A stretch of 64,000 bases of DNA. Source: Paenibacillus sp. PK3_47. GTDB taxonomy: Bacteria > Bacillota > Bacilli > Paenibacillales > Paenibacillaceae. The stretch covers positions 1,550,001 through 1,614,000 of the forward strand of contig NZ_CP026029.1 in NCBI RefSeq assembly GCF_023520895.1. Direction: 5' to 3'. Made by a program: the position numbers and the translations under genes. Within the stretch, counting starts at the first letter, position 1. Each line of letters starts with the position of its first letter. The notes under the pieces were generated by a model, which saw nothing but the letters and a program-made list of their open reading frames with translations, did not search any database and was not told the DNA's origin. Positions 25,386-33,435 of the stretch are shown in pieces.

Positions 25386-26396
25386 ATGAAAGTTACCATT
25401 ACTGATGTTGCAAGAGCAGCAGGGGTTGCCAAGTCGACCGTATCCAAGGTGCTGAATGATTCCCCCAGAATCTCACAGGAAACTAAGCTCAGGGTCAGGG
25501 CCATCATGAAAGAGATGAACTATACCCCAAGCAGCACGGCAACCCGGTTAGCCAGACAAAACAGCTCCACCATCGGCCTCTTGATTGATATGTCCAAAGA
25601 AAGTGAATTCCTGAACCAGTTCTTTTACAGCATTATCGGAGGTATTGAAAGCGTGCTAGGTACGTTAAAGTATGATCTGACCATTGCCAATGTCCAGAAC
25701 AGTGATCCGGAAGGGGGCTTCCTGAGCTCTCTGGTGCTGGGCAAACGGGTTGACGGTATTATCGCCAACACTTCGGTGCTGACTGAGGAGATGTGTGCGG
25801 AGTTGAACAGGCTCGGGTTCCCTTACGTTTCCATAGGGGAGCTGCCATCTGCAGGAGCCTGGGTTGACTGTAACAATGAGGCAGGAGGGGCAATGCTGAC
25901 CGGACATCTGCTGAAGCAGGGCTATACGGACGTAGCTTTTGTAGGCGGGCAGCAGGAGAGTATGCTCTTCACCCGGCGTCTGGCCGGTTATGAGGGTACT
26001 CTGCGGCAGGCAGGCCTCACTGTGCGGACCGACCGGATCATAAACGGGGCTGCAGATGAAGAAGACGGCTATCTGGCAGCCCGAGGGCTGCTGCAAAGCG
26101 GAGATCCGCCGGATTCGATCATCTGCATGAGCAACTATGCCGCATTCGGCGTGCTCAAGGCCGCCAGCGAGCTGGGCGTTGCCATCCCTGCACAGCTTGG
26201 CGTCGCCACATTCGATGACTATCCTTTGTCCCGCTATACAACCCCCCCGCTAACCTCGTTAAATATGGATACCTTTCAGCTGGGTGCAGCTGCGGGCCGT
26301 TTACTGCTTGAACAGGTTGAAGGACAGGGAGGCCAAGGTGACCGTTTACTGCTTGAGCCTGAGCTGATAGTGCGGTCATCCACCTGGAGGAGCTGA
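25386..26396 (+). CDS. LacI-family transcriptional regulator
   Basis: 336-aa sugar-responsive repressor. LacI helix-turn-helix at the N-terminus (VTITDVARAAGVAKSTVSKV), hinge region with SSTATRLARQ, then a periplasmic-binding-protein-like effector domain with VDGIIANTS and VGVATFDDYPLSRYTTPPLT-type motifs. The ATG at 25386 follows GAGAGG and starts exactly at the HTH; an upstream ATG would add six residues. Divergent from the GH13 gene, so it likely senses a maltooligosaccharide. Confidence 0.93.
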   Translation: MKVTITDVARAAGVAKSTVSKVLNDSPRISQETKLRVRAIMKEMNYTPSSTATRLARQNSSTIGLLIDMSKESEFLNQFFYSIIGGIESVLGTLKYDLTIANVQNSDPEGGFLSSLVLGKRVDGIIANTSVLTEEMCAELNRLGFPYVSIGELPSAGAWVDCNNEAGGAMLTGHLLKQGYTDVAFVGGQQESMLFTRRLAGYEGTLRQAGLTVRTDRIINGAADEEDGYLAARGLLQSGDPPDSIICMSNYAAFGVLKAASELGVAIPAQLGVATFDDYPLSRYTTPPLTSLNMDTFQLGAAAGRLLLEQVEGQGGQGDRLLLEPELIVRSSTWRS

Positions 26397-26586
26397 AGCA
26401 GGCCGGCGCTTGCAGGGAGCGGTCCTGTATAGGAGCCGTTCCTGCTCTATCCGCTTATTTCACCCTTGTTCTTGTGTCTTAAAAGCCTATGTACAGGTCA
26501 TTCTGGATACCGGTTACGAGAAACCGGTTTCCTTCAATAAAAGTTATCATGCGCTGTATGCGTTGTCAATGTAACCGGCCGAACAT

Positions 26587-27264
26587 TTATACAGAAATCT
26601 GCTCTCCGGTACCTTTAATAAACTGCAGCACTTCCTTCATAATCCGCTCACTGTCCTGGCAATGGCAGACCATATGTCCGCTGTTCTCCACCATCATTAC
26701 CTGTTTGAGGCTGGAAGGGATCGTCTGCTGCAGAAAGCCGGCACTTTTGGTCTTCACCAGATGGTCTCTTTTACCTTGAACAATCAGGGTCGGAATCTCA
26801 ATACGCGGATAAATCTCGAAGCTCTCGCGGACCAGCCGCTGGAATTCCCTTGTCGCTTTCGCCGGTGTGGAGCCGAATTTGCGCAGATAATTTCTGAGCA
26901 TGCTTACACTGCCCAGCGTTTTCAGAATTTCTAAAGTATTCAGCGGAAAGACCGGCGCGGAGAGCAGCGTAAGAGACTTGATCCGCGCCTGGTACTGCAC
27001 TGATAAATAGGAAGCGATAAGCGCCCCGGTAGAAAAACCGATCAGATGGACACGGTTCCCCGTCTTCAGCAAGCCTTGCAGTTCCTCCTCTGCCACTCTG
27101 CGCCATTCATGCCGGTCCGCTTGAAGCAGATCCTGTCTGCTGCCCCCGAGACCCTTGATTGCGAATGTTCTGGAATGATAATTATGCTGCTCCATGAATA
27201 GCGACAATGGAGAAATCTCATGAATCCCCCCGGTGAAGCCATGAATAAACAGACAACTGTCCAT
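26587..27264 (-). CDS. Alpha/beta hydrolase, carboxylesterase-like
   Basis: 225-aa cytoplasmic serine hydrolase of the Est30/monoglyceride lipase-like group. Oxyanion region FIHGFTGG, nucleophile elbow GFSTG, acid in GKRDHLV and His in NSGHMV complete the catalytic triad. The ATG at 27264 (MDSCLFIHG) is chosen because AAAAGGGG precedes it; seven in-frame codons upstream are unlikely to be used. Natural substrate unknown; relatives hydrolyse short-chain esters. Confidence 0.88.
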   Translation of the reverse strand: MDSCLFIHGFTGGIHEISPLSLFMEQHNYHSRTFAIKGLGGSRQDLLQADRHEWRRVAEEELQGLLKTGNRVHLIGFSTGALIASYLSVQYQARIKSLTLLSAPVFPLNTLEILKTLGSVSMLRNYLRKFGSTPAKATREFQRLVRESFEIYPRIEIPTLIVQGKRDHLVKTKSAGFLQQTIPSSLKQVMMVENSGHMVCHCQDSERIMKEVLQFIKGTGEQISV

Positions 27265-27369
27265 AGCCGTTCCCCTTTTCTGCAAGTTTTACCGCCTGTC
27301 TCCCTTATCTTATCCATTTTAAGAAAAATGAACCTTAACTTCCAGGCAGTGAAACGGGGTTTCGCAAAA

Positions 27370-27402
27370 CAAAAAAAGCCATACTCCATAAGAGTAAGGC
27401 TT
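27370..27402 (-). terminator. Terminator of yunB
   Basis: AAGCC-TACTC pairs with GAGTA-GGCTT, with a T-run on the minus strand, about 55 bp beyond the yunB stop. Confidence 0.85.
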
Positions 27403-27455
27403 GATTTAACAGTAAAGTAATCACAGCTTTGGAGTAAGCGGTGTCCGCTCTCCCC

Positions 27456-28616
27456 CTATTCAGCACTTCCCGTGTCTGTTCCGCCGTTCCCTGCATTGCC
27501 CGTATTGCTGGAATTGTCAGCGGAGCTGCCGCTTTCAGGCGGAACATTTCCGCTTCCGCTGTTCTGCTCCTCACTGCCTCCGGTCTCTTCCTTTACCGGA
27601 TGATCCTGTGCAGCTCCGGAGGCATCCCCGCTTACAGACGGTGCAGGAATCGCGATCCCGGGAGCGCTGCTGCCATTCTCGCCGACAGGCTGGCCCTGAT
27701 TATCGTAGTAATACATCGGCACATCCCCGACAACCATCAGATAGGACACGGGGATTTCCGTATCCACCACCTGCGGCTCCATATCAAAAGGAATGACGAC
27801 CGCCACCTCAGTGACGATATGAATATAGACCTCGACCAGAATCATATTGATTCCGGCATTCTTCTGGCGGGTATTGAGCTCCACTTTCACTGCGCCCTGG
27901 GGCTCAATTTTGATCGGCACATCCGGCCCGAAGGAGGCAATCAGCGGACTGCCCAGCGCCTGCCCGAGCGGAATATATTCCGTCTGGTTATGCAGCTCCT
28001 GCAGCGTGGATTGGATGACCTGCGCCGCCTGTGAAGTGATCCGCATATGCTCTTTATAATTGAGCATAAATCCGGATATTTTGCCTTCTTTATCCGATTT
28101 CCAGTCAATCAGTGCCTCGGCATCGCCGCCGTCGGCCACCTGGGAAGTAATCGCCTTATTAATCGATTCCGTGGCAATCTGTTTGACCCGGATTTGTGCC
28201 AGATGAAGAATCGGCGGCTTCAAATGCTGCTCCACATAACGCAGCCCCTGGATGACAGCCAGAATCAGCAGCAGGCTGACAATCAGCCAGTAACGTCCCC
28301 GTCTGCTCCGCTTATGTGTCTTTCCGCCTGATGTCCGCTCGCCGCCGCCCGCCTGTCTGAACAGGCTGCCTGCTTGCTTGGCCCCGGATGTGGCAGCCGT
28401 TCCGGACATCATCCCGCCTGTCCTTGAAGGTTTTGCTTTGAAGGCCGCACTCTTCCCCGCCGGCCTTGGAATTCTCTGCTTTACCGGTTTTGCCTTGAAG
28501 GACGGGCTGCGCCCCGGCGGCTTCGGCAAGCCGCTCCAGCTGACCTTCGGCAGCCGCAGGCGGCCGAGATTTGGCATAACCGCCCTCCGGCTGCCCCATT
28601 TCCTGATTCTGCCCAT
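27456..28616 (-). CDS. yunB: Sporulation protein YunB
   Basis: Matches YunB, a sigma-E-controlled sporulation membrane protein. A basic, Pro/Lys-rich N-terminal region of about 95 residues precedes one transmembrane segment (YWLIVSLLLILAVIQGL). The conserved YunB body follows (IRVKQIATESINKAI, EYIPLGQALGSPL, VEVYIHIVTEVAVVIPF, EIPVSYLMVVGDVP). The last 70 residues are a Gly/Ser/Asn-rich tail. Both extensions make it about 130 aa longer than the Bacillus protein. ATG at 28616 has GGAGGAGG 8 bp upstream. Confidence 0.9.
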   Translation of the reverse strand: MGRIRKWGSRRAVMPNLGRLRLPKVSWSGLPKPPGRSPSFKAKPVKQRIPRPAGKSAAFKAKPSRTGGMMSGTAATSGAKQAGSLFRQAGGGERTSGGKTHKRSRRGRYWLIVSLLLILAVIQGLRYVEQHLKPPILHLAQIRVKQIATESINKAITSQVADGGDAEALIDWKSDKEGKISGFMLNYKEHMRITSQAAQVIQSTLQELHNQTEYIPLGQALGSPLIASFGPDVPIKIEPQGAVKVELNTRQKNAGINMILVEVYIHIVTEVAVVIPFDMEPQVVDTEIPVSYLMVVGDVPMYYYDNQGQPVGENGSSAPGIAIPAPSVSGDASGAAQDHPVKEETGGSEEQNSGSGNVPPESGSSADNSSNTGNAGNGGTDTGSAE

Positions 28617-28685
28617 GAGCTCTTCCTCCTCCCGGCGGCCTGCGGTCAAGCCGCTTCTGCTTACTATAGGCTATTCGGGAAGCGG

Positions 28686-28732
28686 ACAAAAAAGAAGAAC
28701 GCTCTCCGGGCAGCCGCCTAAAGAACGTTCTT
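28686..28732 (-). terminator. Terminator of the TVP38-family gene
   Basis: AAGAACG (28695-28701) with CGTTCTT (28726-28732) and further inner pairs; on the minus strand six T follow. Confidence 0.75.
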
Positions 28733-28752
28733 TTGCAATTAAAAAATAAGTA

Positions 28753-29364
28753 CTATTGCATCCGGCTCCGCTTATCCTCCTGAAGGTGGCCCCAGTGGCG
28801 CCGTACAAACACTGCCAGCAGAATAAAGGCAAATACAGCATACCAGCCGAGAAATCCGTTCCATTCCTCCCTGGGGACAATCAGTGAAGAGCCTATCGTG
28901 CCGAACAGCCAGATATAGGACAAATTTCCGAGCACGGTTCCCCAGATGTATGCCGAAGCCTTGATCGGTGAAACTGCCGCCATAAAATTGATGATGTTGC
29001 TGGGAACGATGGGGACGGTACGCAGCAGGACCAGCGTCCAGATGCCATACCGGTCCAGATACCGCTGCCACTTGTCATACCGCTTCAGCTTAGAACGCCA
29101 TTTGCCGTCGAACCAGTTAAAAAGATATCTGCGGAACAGGAAATACACCAGAATTGCACCCAGATTACAGGCCAGCCAGCTGACAGCCATACCGCCGATT
29201 ACATTAAATTCCGATACATGCAGCACAATCAATATGGCCAGTGGAAAAAATCCGAACAGGCTCTGCAGAATCGTCAGCGGAACCGTTGCGAACAAAATAT
29301 ACGGCCCGCTTAAGCCCAGACTTTGCAGCAGCCAATCAATCCAGCCGTTAATGACCTCTGTCAC
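28753..29364 (-). CDS. TVP38/TMEM64-family membrane protein
   Basis: 203-aa polytopic membrane protein of the SNARE-associated/DedA-like superfamily, some members of which are lipid scramblases or flippases. Seen: FFPLAILIVLHVSEFNVIGG, the family signature region LRTVPIVPSNIINFMAAVSP, and five to six hydrophobic segments. I chose the GTG at 29364 because AAAGGAG lies 7 bp upstream; upstream in-frame ATGs lie across the terminator hairpin of the opu operon. Function in this organism not deducible. Confidence 0.86.
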   Translation of the reverse strand: MTEVINGWIDWLLQSLGLSGPYILFATVPLTILQSLFGFFPLAILIVLHVSEFNVIGGMAVSWLACNLGAILVYFLFRRYLFNWFDGKWRSKLKRYDKWQRYLDRYGIWTLVLLRTVPIVPSNIINFMAAVSPIKASAYIWGTVLGNLSYIWLFGTIGSSLIVPREEWNGFLGWYAVFAFILLAVFVRRHWGHLQEDKRSRMQ

Positions 29365-29384
29365 GGGCGGTCTCCTTTCTTCAA

Positions 29385-29409
29385 GAAAAACACCCCTTAC
29401 GGGGTGTTT
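29385..29409 (-). terminator. Terminator of the glycine betaine operon
   Basis: AAACACCCC pairs with GGGGTGTTT and T5 follows on the minus strand. It lies 145 bp after the binding-protein stop and 20 bp before the TVP38 gene start, so it may also limit read-through into that gene. Confidence 0.8.
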
Positions 29410-29553
29410 ATACATGAGTGTATGCATATGAAATCGTAATAAAGAACGTTTAGGCCGTACAAGTTACAGAATTGTAGCCTTAGATGGAATTAATCATAGC
29501 ACACAATTTAAAAGGCTGCAAAATCATTGCCGGCTGGCTATCTGCAGGTTTAA

Positions 29554-30429
29554 TTACTCGGCAGCTTCTGTTCCGGCAATCCAGGCATTTACCTTGTCTG
29601 CATTGGCTTCAACCCATGCTTTGGCTGCATCCTCAGGCGATTTGCCCCCTTGAATGTCTACCATCACCTGCTCCATCTCTTCAGGCGTCCACTGGAATTG
29701 ATCCAGGAAGGTATAAGCCTCCGGCATATCCTCTTTCAGGCCTGTACGCACCATAGTATGGATCTGTTCAGCCCCGCCGTATACACCCTTAGGATCTTCC
29801 AGATACTTCAGGTCCATGTTGGCGAACATCCAGTGCGGAGTCCAGCCTGTCACTACAATCGGCTGATTGTCGGCATAGGCCTTCTGCAGCTCCTGCACCA
29901 TCGCAGCCGAGGAGCTTTCCAGCAGAGTATAATCACTCAGCTCATAATCCGTAATAGCTTTCTCTGTAGACATCATAATTCCGGCTCCCGGCTCAATGCC
30001 GACAATCCGGTTCTGGAGAGAAGATGCCAGATCCGCATTCTTCAGATCCTCGATCGAGCTGATCTCCATGTAAGTCGGGACTGCAAGCCCTGTTTTGGTT
30101 CCTTCCAGGTTGGGACCCAGATCCTCGATATCATTTCCGTACTGTTCCATGTAGGAAGCATGCGTACCCGGCAGCCACGCGGCTACCATCGCATCTGCGC
30201 TTCCGTCGGCAACCCCTGCCCACATAGGACCGGCATCAACCTGAAGCATTTCCACGGACATCCCCAGCTTCGATTCCAGCACTTCCTTCACAACATAAGT
30301 ACTGGCAATTTCCGAATCCCAGGCCACATAGGCCAGCTTCACTTTTGTACTTCCTCCCTGTGACGAACATCCGGCCAGAGCGGCCACCAGCAGTACCAGT
30401 AACAGTAATCCTATACTTTTCTTCTTCAT
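29554..30429 (-). CDS. opuAC: Glycine betaine-binding lipoprotein (OpuAC/ProX type)
   Basis: Substrate-binding lipoprotein of a quaternary-amine ABC importer used in osmoprotection. Lipobox LAGC with the lipid Cys at C21, then a Gly/Ser linker. The binding fold shows AYVAWDSEIAS, AAWLPGTHASYM and GWTPHWMFANMDLKYL, whose tryptophans form the usual aromatic cage for trimethylammonium ligands. 291 aa. Third gene of the ATPase-permease-binding protein operon; starts 12 bp after the permease stop. Ligand could also be proline betaine or carnitine. Confidence 0.92.
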   Translation of the reverse strand: MKKKSIGLLLLVLLVAALAGCSSQGGSTKVKLAYVAWDSEIASTYVVKEVLESKLGMSVEMLQVDAGPMWAGVADGSADAMVAAWLPGTHASYMEQYGNDIEDLGPNLEGTKTGLAVPTYMEISSIEDLKNADLASSLQNRIVGIEPGAGIMMSTEKAITDYELSDYTLLESSSAAMVQELQKAYADNQPIVVTGWTPHWMFANMDLKYLEDPKGVYGGAEQIHTMVRTGLKEDMPEAYTFLDQFQWTPEEMEQVMVDIQGGKSPEDAAKAWVEANADKVNAWIAGTEAAE

Positions 30430-30441
30430 CCGGTCACACTC

Positions 30442-31278
30442 CTATTTCTGTTTTTTGGGTTTAGCTAGATTCTGGGTCAGACGGTCCAGCAGAATCGCGA
30501 TAATGACGATGGCAATCCCCGCTTCAAAACCCGCGCCCGTCTTGGCCTGCGATACTGCTCTGTAGACATAGGCACCTACACCCTGTGCACCGATCATGGA
30601 TGAAATAACAACCATGGACAGCGAGAGCATAATCGTCTGGTTAATACCAGCCATAATGGTAGGCATGGCAATCGGCAGCTGCAGCTTGAACAGCTTCTGG
30701 CCTGCCGTTGAACCGAATGCATCCGCAGCCTCCACAAGCTCAGGAGACACCTGGCGGATACCCAGATTCGTCAGCCGGATAGTTGGCGGAATCGCAAATA
30801 TAATAGAAGCAATTACACCGGGAACTACGCCAAGCGAGAAAAAGGATACCGCCGGCAGCAGATACACGAACGCCGGCATGGTCTGCATAAAGTCCAGAAT
30901 CGGCGTTACCGTGTTCTGGACAGCTTTGCTCTGGGCACACAGTACACCAAGCGGAACCCCGATCAATACAGCAAGTACCGAAGCTGTCAGTACAAGTGCC
31001 AAAGACTGCATCGAAGGATCCCACAGACCGAGATTGTCGATCAGCAGCAGTCCGATTACCGCGAATAACGCCATCCGCCATTTGCCGATCCAGTACGCCA
31101 GAGCGGCGATAATAATGGTCAGCACGATGGACGGAAGGAATGTCAGTGCGGCTTCAATGCCGCCTACCATTCCGCCGATGATGGTGTGAATCAGATCAAA
31201 GAACGGGCCGAAGTAAGTCATGAGCCAATCTTCGAGCCACTCTACAGCTGATCCGATTGGCATCTTAGGAAAGTTCAT
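30442..31278 (-). CDS. opuAB: Glycine betaine ABC transporter permease
   Basis: 278-aa membrane permease of the OpuAB/ProW type. An N-terminal amphipathic part is followed by about six membrane segments. The ATPase-contact loop contains ELVEAADAFGSTAGQKLFKLQLP (the EAA motif region). GAAGGGGG precedes the ATG. The gene starts inside the end of the ATPase gene (14-bp overlap), which indicates translational coupling. Confidence 0.94.
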   Translation of the reverse strand: MNFPKMPIGSAVEWLEDWLMTYFGPFFDLIHTIIGGMVGGIEAALTFLPSIVLTIIIAALAYWIGKWRMALFAVIGLLLIDNLGLWDPSMQSLALVLTASVLAVLIGVPLGVLCAQSKAVQNTVTPILDFMQTMPAFVYLLPAVSFFSLGVVPGVIASIIFAIPPTIRLTNLGIRQVSPELVEAADAFGSTAGQKLFKLQLPIAMPTIMAGINQTIMLSLSMVVISSMIGAQGVGAYVYRAVSQAKTGAGFEAGIAIVIIAILLDRLTQNLAKPKKQK

Positions 31279-32473
31279 GAGTCAGGCCCCCTTCCAGATC
31301 CGCATTGCCCGCCAGGGCGGACAGAATAGCCCCTTTAATGACAATCCCCTTCAGCTTATCGCCTTCATCAACGACAGCCACCGGCAGATGCGTCTCCGAC
31401 ATCATCTCGAACAGGTCATTCAGCAGCGTATCCGGACTTACGCGGGGAATTTCCCGCTGCATTACTTCAAGAATGCTTTTGTTCTCCTTTAGTGCTCTTG
31501 AAGCATCGTCCGCGGTAATCACACCCTGCAGCTTCATTTCATTGCTCGCCACATACAGACTCGATACCCCGCTGTCCCGCATGAGCTGCAGGGCAACCCG
31601 GGGACCCCGCTCCGGCCGGATCATTTCCGGCTGGCGCATGACATGGGCAGCAGTCAGTACCTTGGACAAGTCCACGTCCTCGACGAAACGCTCCACATAT
31701 TTGTTGGCAGGCTGGATCAGGATTTCTTCCGGTGTGCCGATTTGGACAATAACACCATCCTTCATCAGGGCAATCCGGTCTCCGATCCGCAGCGCTTCAT
31801 CCAGATCATGTGTAATAAAGACAATCGTTTTTTTCACTCTCGCCTGCAGCTCCAGCAGCTCCTGCTGCATATCCTTGCGGATCAGCGGATCAAGCGCACT
31901 GAACGCTTCATCCATCAGCAGAATATCGGGATCATTGGCAAGACCTCTCGCAAGACCTACACGCTGCTGCATGCCTCCGCTCAGCTGATCAGGACGGTGG
32001 TTCTCCCAGCCCTTAAGGCCTACCAGCTCCAGCGCCTGCATAGCTTTCTGTGTTCTTTCTTTTTTGTCGACGCCTTGAACTTCAAGGCCGTATTCAGCAT
32101 TGGCCAGCACAGTGCGGTGCGGGAATAACGCAAACTTCTGGAATACCATTCCGATATTTTTACGCCGGAACCGGCGCAGCTCTTCGGGGTTCATTTTGAC
32201 AACATCAGATCCTTTAAAAAGAACCTGGCCCCCGGTGGGCTCGATCAAACGGTTCAATAAACGGACCAACGTCGATTTACCGCTGCCCGATAACCCCATA
32301 ATGACAAAGATTTCTCCCTCATCGATACTAAACTCGGCCTTGTTAACCCCTACAGTCAGCTTGGCCTCCCGGGCAATCTTCTCTTTCGACCACCCCTGCT
32401 CCAATAATGGAAGGGCGCGTCCTGCATCGTTACCGAATACTTTGGTAAGTTGCTTCACCTCTATAATTGCCAT
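31265..32473 (-). CDS. opuAA: Glycine betaine ABC transporter ATPase with CBS domains
   Basis: 402-aa ATPase of the OpuAA/ProV type. Walker A GLSGSGKST, signature LSGGMQQR, Walker B ILLMDEAFSALD, and the switch His in ITHDLDEAL. The C-terminal 120 residues form two CBS domains (VLTAAHVMRQPEMI and ILEVMQREIPRV regions), which in this class sense ionic strength or nucleotides. AAAGGAGG lies just before the ATG. First gene of the operon; divergent from the GbsR-type regulator. Confidence 0.96.
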   Translation of the reverse strand: MAIIEVKQLTKVFGNDAGRALPLLEQGWSKEKIAREAKLTVGVNKAEFSIDEGEIFVIMGLSGSGKSTLVRLLNRLIEPTGGQVLFKGSDVVKMNPEELRRFRRKNIGMVFQKFALFPHRTVLANAEYGLEVQGVDKKERTQKAMQALELVGLKGWENHRPDQLSGGMQQRVGLARGLANDPDILLMDEAFSALDPLIRKDMQQELLELQARVKKTIVFITHDLDEALRIGDRIALMKDGVIVQIGTPEEILIQPANKYVERFVEDVDLSKVLTAAHVMRQPEMIRPERGPRVALQLMRDSGVSSLYVASNEMKLQGVITADDASRALKENKSILEVMQREIPRVSPDTLLNDLFEMMSETHLPVAVVDEGDKLKGIVIKGAILSALAGNADLEGGLTHELS

Positions 32474-32580
32474 GGTGACCTCCTTTTCCCCTTTGATATT
32501 CAGGTATGTTTTTTTCGTCTCACTAAGTGTAACGGAGTTGTGAAAAGAGACGCAAAGCTCGTATACGCTAAAAAATTAGT

Positions 32581-32667
32581 GTACAGTTTTAACTTTACGT
32601 ACTTTACGTATAGAATACTCTGTTTTTCGCCATATTCCGTTTCCCATGATTTCTTTACTTCTTGACA
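32581..32667. promoter_or_regulatory. opu/gbsR divergent control region
   Basis: Contains a perfect tandem repeat of ACTTTACGT (32592-32600 and 32601-32609), the inverted pair TACGTA-CTT-TACGTA, and AGTTTTAACT just beside them. TTGACA at 32662-32667 is a likely -35 for the regulator gene. A GbsR-type operator is inferred from position and symmetry. Confidence 0.45.
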
Positions 32668-32732
32668 GGGATATGTTTACATTACATTTGAGAGGTTTGC
32701 ACTTTATAAGCCTAATCCTCAGGAGGGACATC

Positions 32733-33290
32733 ATGAACGATTTAGAAGGGCTGCCGCCCGAACAAATAGAGAGAATCAGCAAAGCGCGTGAGCGTGTCAT
32801 AGATTCCATCGGCAAAAATATGGATTTGTACGGAATCACCTTATCCATCGGGCATTTATACGGGTACATGTACTTTAATCAGGGACCTGTGACACTGGAC
32901 GAACTGAGCCGGACGATGGGAATGAGCAAGACATCCATGAGTACGGGCGTGCGCACGCTGCTGGACCTGAAGATGATCGACAAGGTTTGGGGCAAAGGCA
33001 CCCGTAAGGATCTTTTCGAAGTTGTTCCCGACTGGCACCAGAACTTCAGTGATTATTTCTCGATCAAATGGAGAAAAGCAGTGGAAGGCAACATGTCCGC
33101 ACTGTCCAAATCGCTAACCGAAATCAGACAAATGAAAACCGAATATGCCGGAGACGAGCAGCTCACCGTGCTGCTGAATACCGATGAAATCAAAATTGAA
33201 GAAGCGATTAAATACTACCGCTGGCTGCTCAAATTGATCGAATCGCTGGAAAACGGCAAAATTTTCGAGTTTATCCCTAAAGAAACTTAA
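32733..33290 (+). CDS. gbsR: GbsR/MarR-family regulator of glycine betaine uptake
   Basis: 185-aa winged-helix regulator of the GbsR group (MarR-like). Seen: the early helix IDSIGKNMDLYGITLSIGHL, the winged helix with VTLDELSRTMGMSKTSMSTG, LLDLKMIDKVWGKGTRKDLF, and a helical tail. GbsR/OpuCR proteins repress choline or betaine transport genes. Divergent from the opu operon, so it likely controls it. ATG at 32733 with CAGGAGGG upstream; 29 further in-frame codons upstream are not needed. Confidence 0.88.
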   Translation: MNDLEGLPPEQIERISKARERVIDSIGKNMDLYGITLSIGHLYGYMYFNQGPVTLDELSRTMGMSKTSMSTGVRTLLDLKMIDKVWGKGTRKDLFEVVPDWHQNFSDYFSIKWRKAVEGNMSALSKSLTEIRQMKTEYAGDEQLTVLLNTDEIKIEEAIKYYRWLLKLIESLENGKIFEFIPKET

Positions 33291-33322
33291 ATATAGCTTT
33301 CCCCGTTTTGCTAAAAAACAAT

Positions 33323-33361
33323 AAAAAGGCCATGATTCCTGATCAGGAACCATGGCCTTTT
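33323..33361. terminator. Bidirectional terminator, gbsR and GH16 gene
   Basis: AAAAGGCCATG with CATGGCCTTTT, and inner palindrome TTCCTGATCAGGAA, with A-run and T-run at the two sides. Confidence 0.93.
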
Positions 33362-33435
33362 CTGTATTATAATCTAAACTGAAGCAATGATGTCCGGAGT
33401 GCCGCGATTGGGCGGCATGAATGTCTGCCCGGAAG

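Noticed and set aside
26412..26447. Imperfect hairpin after the GH13-linked lacI gene
   Set aside because: Stem GCAGG..CCTGC has mismatches and no T-run follows; not convincing as terminator.
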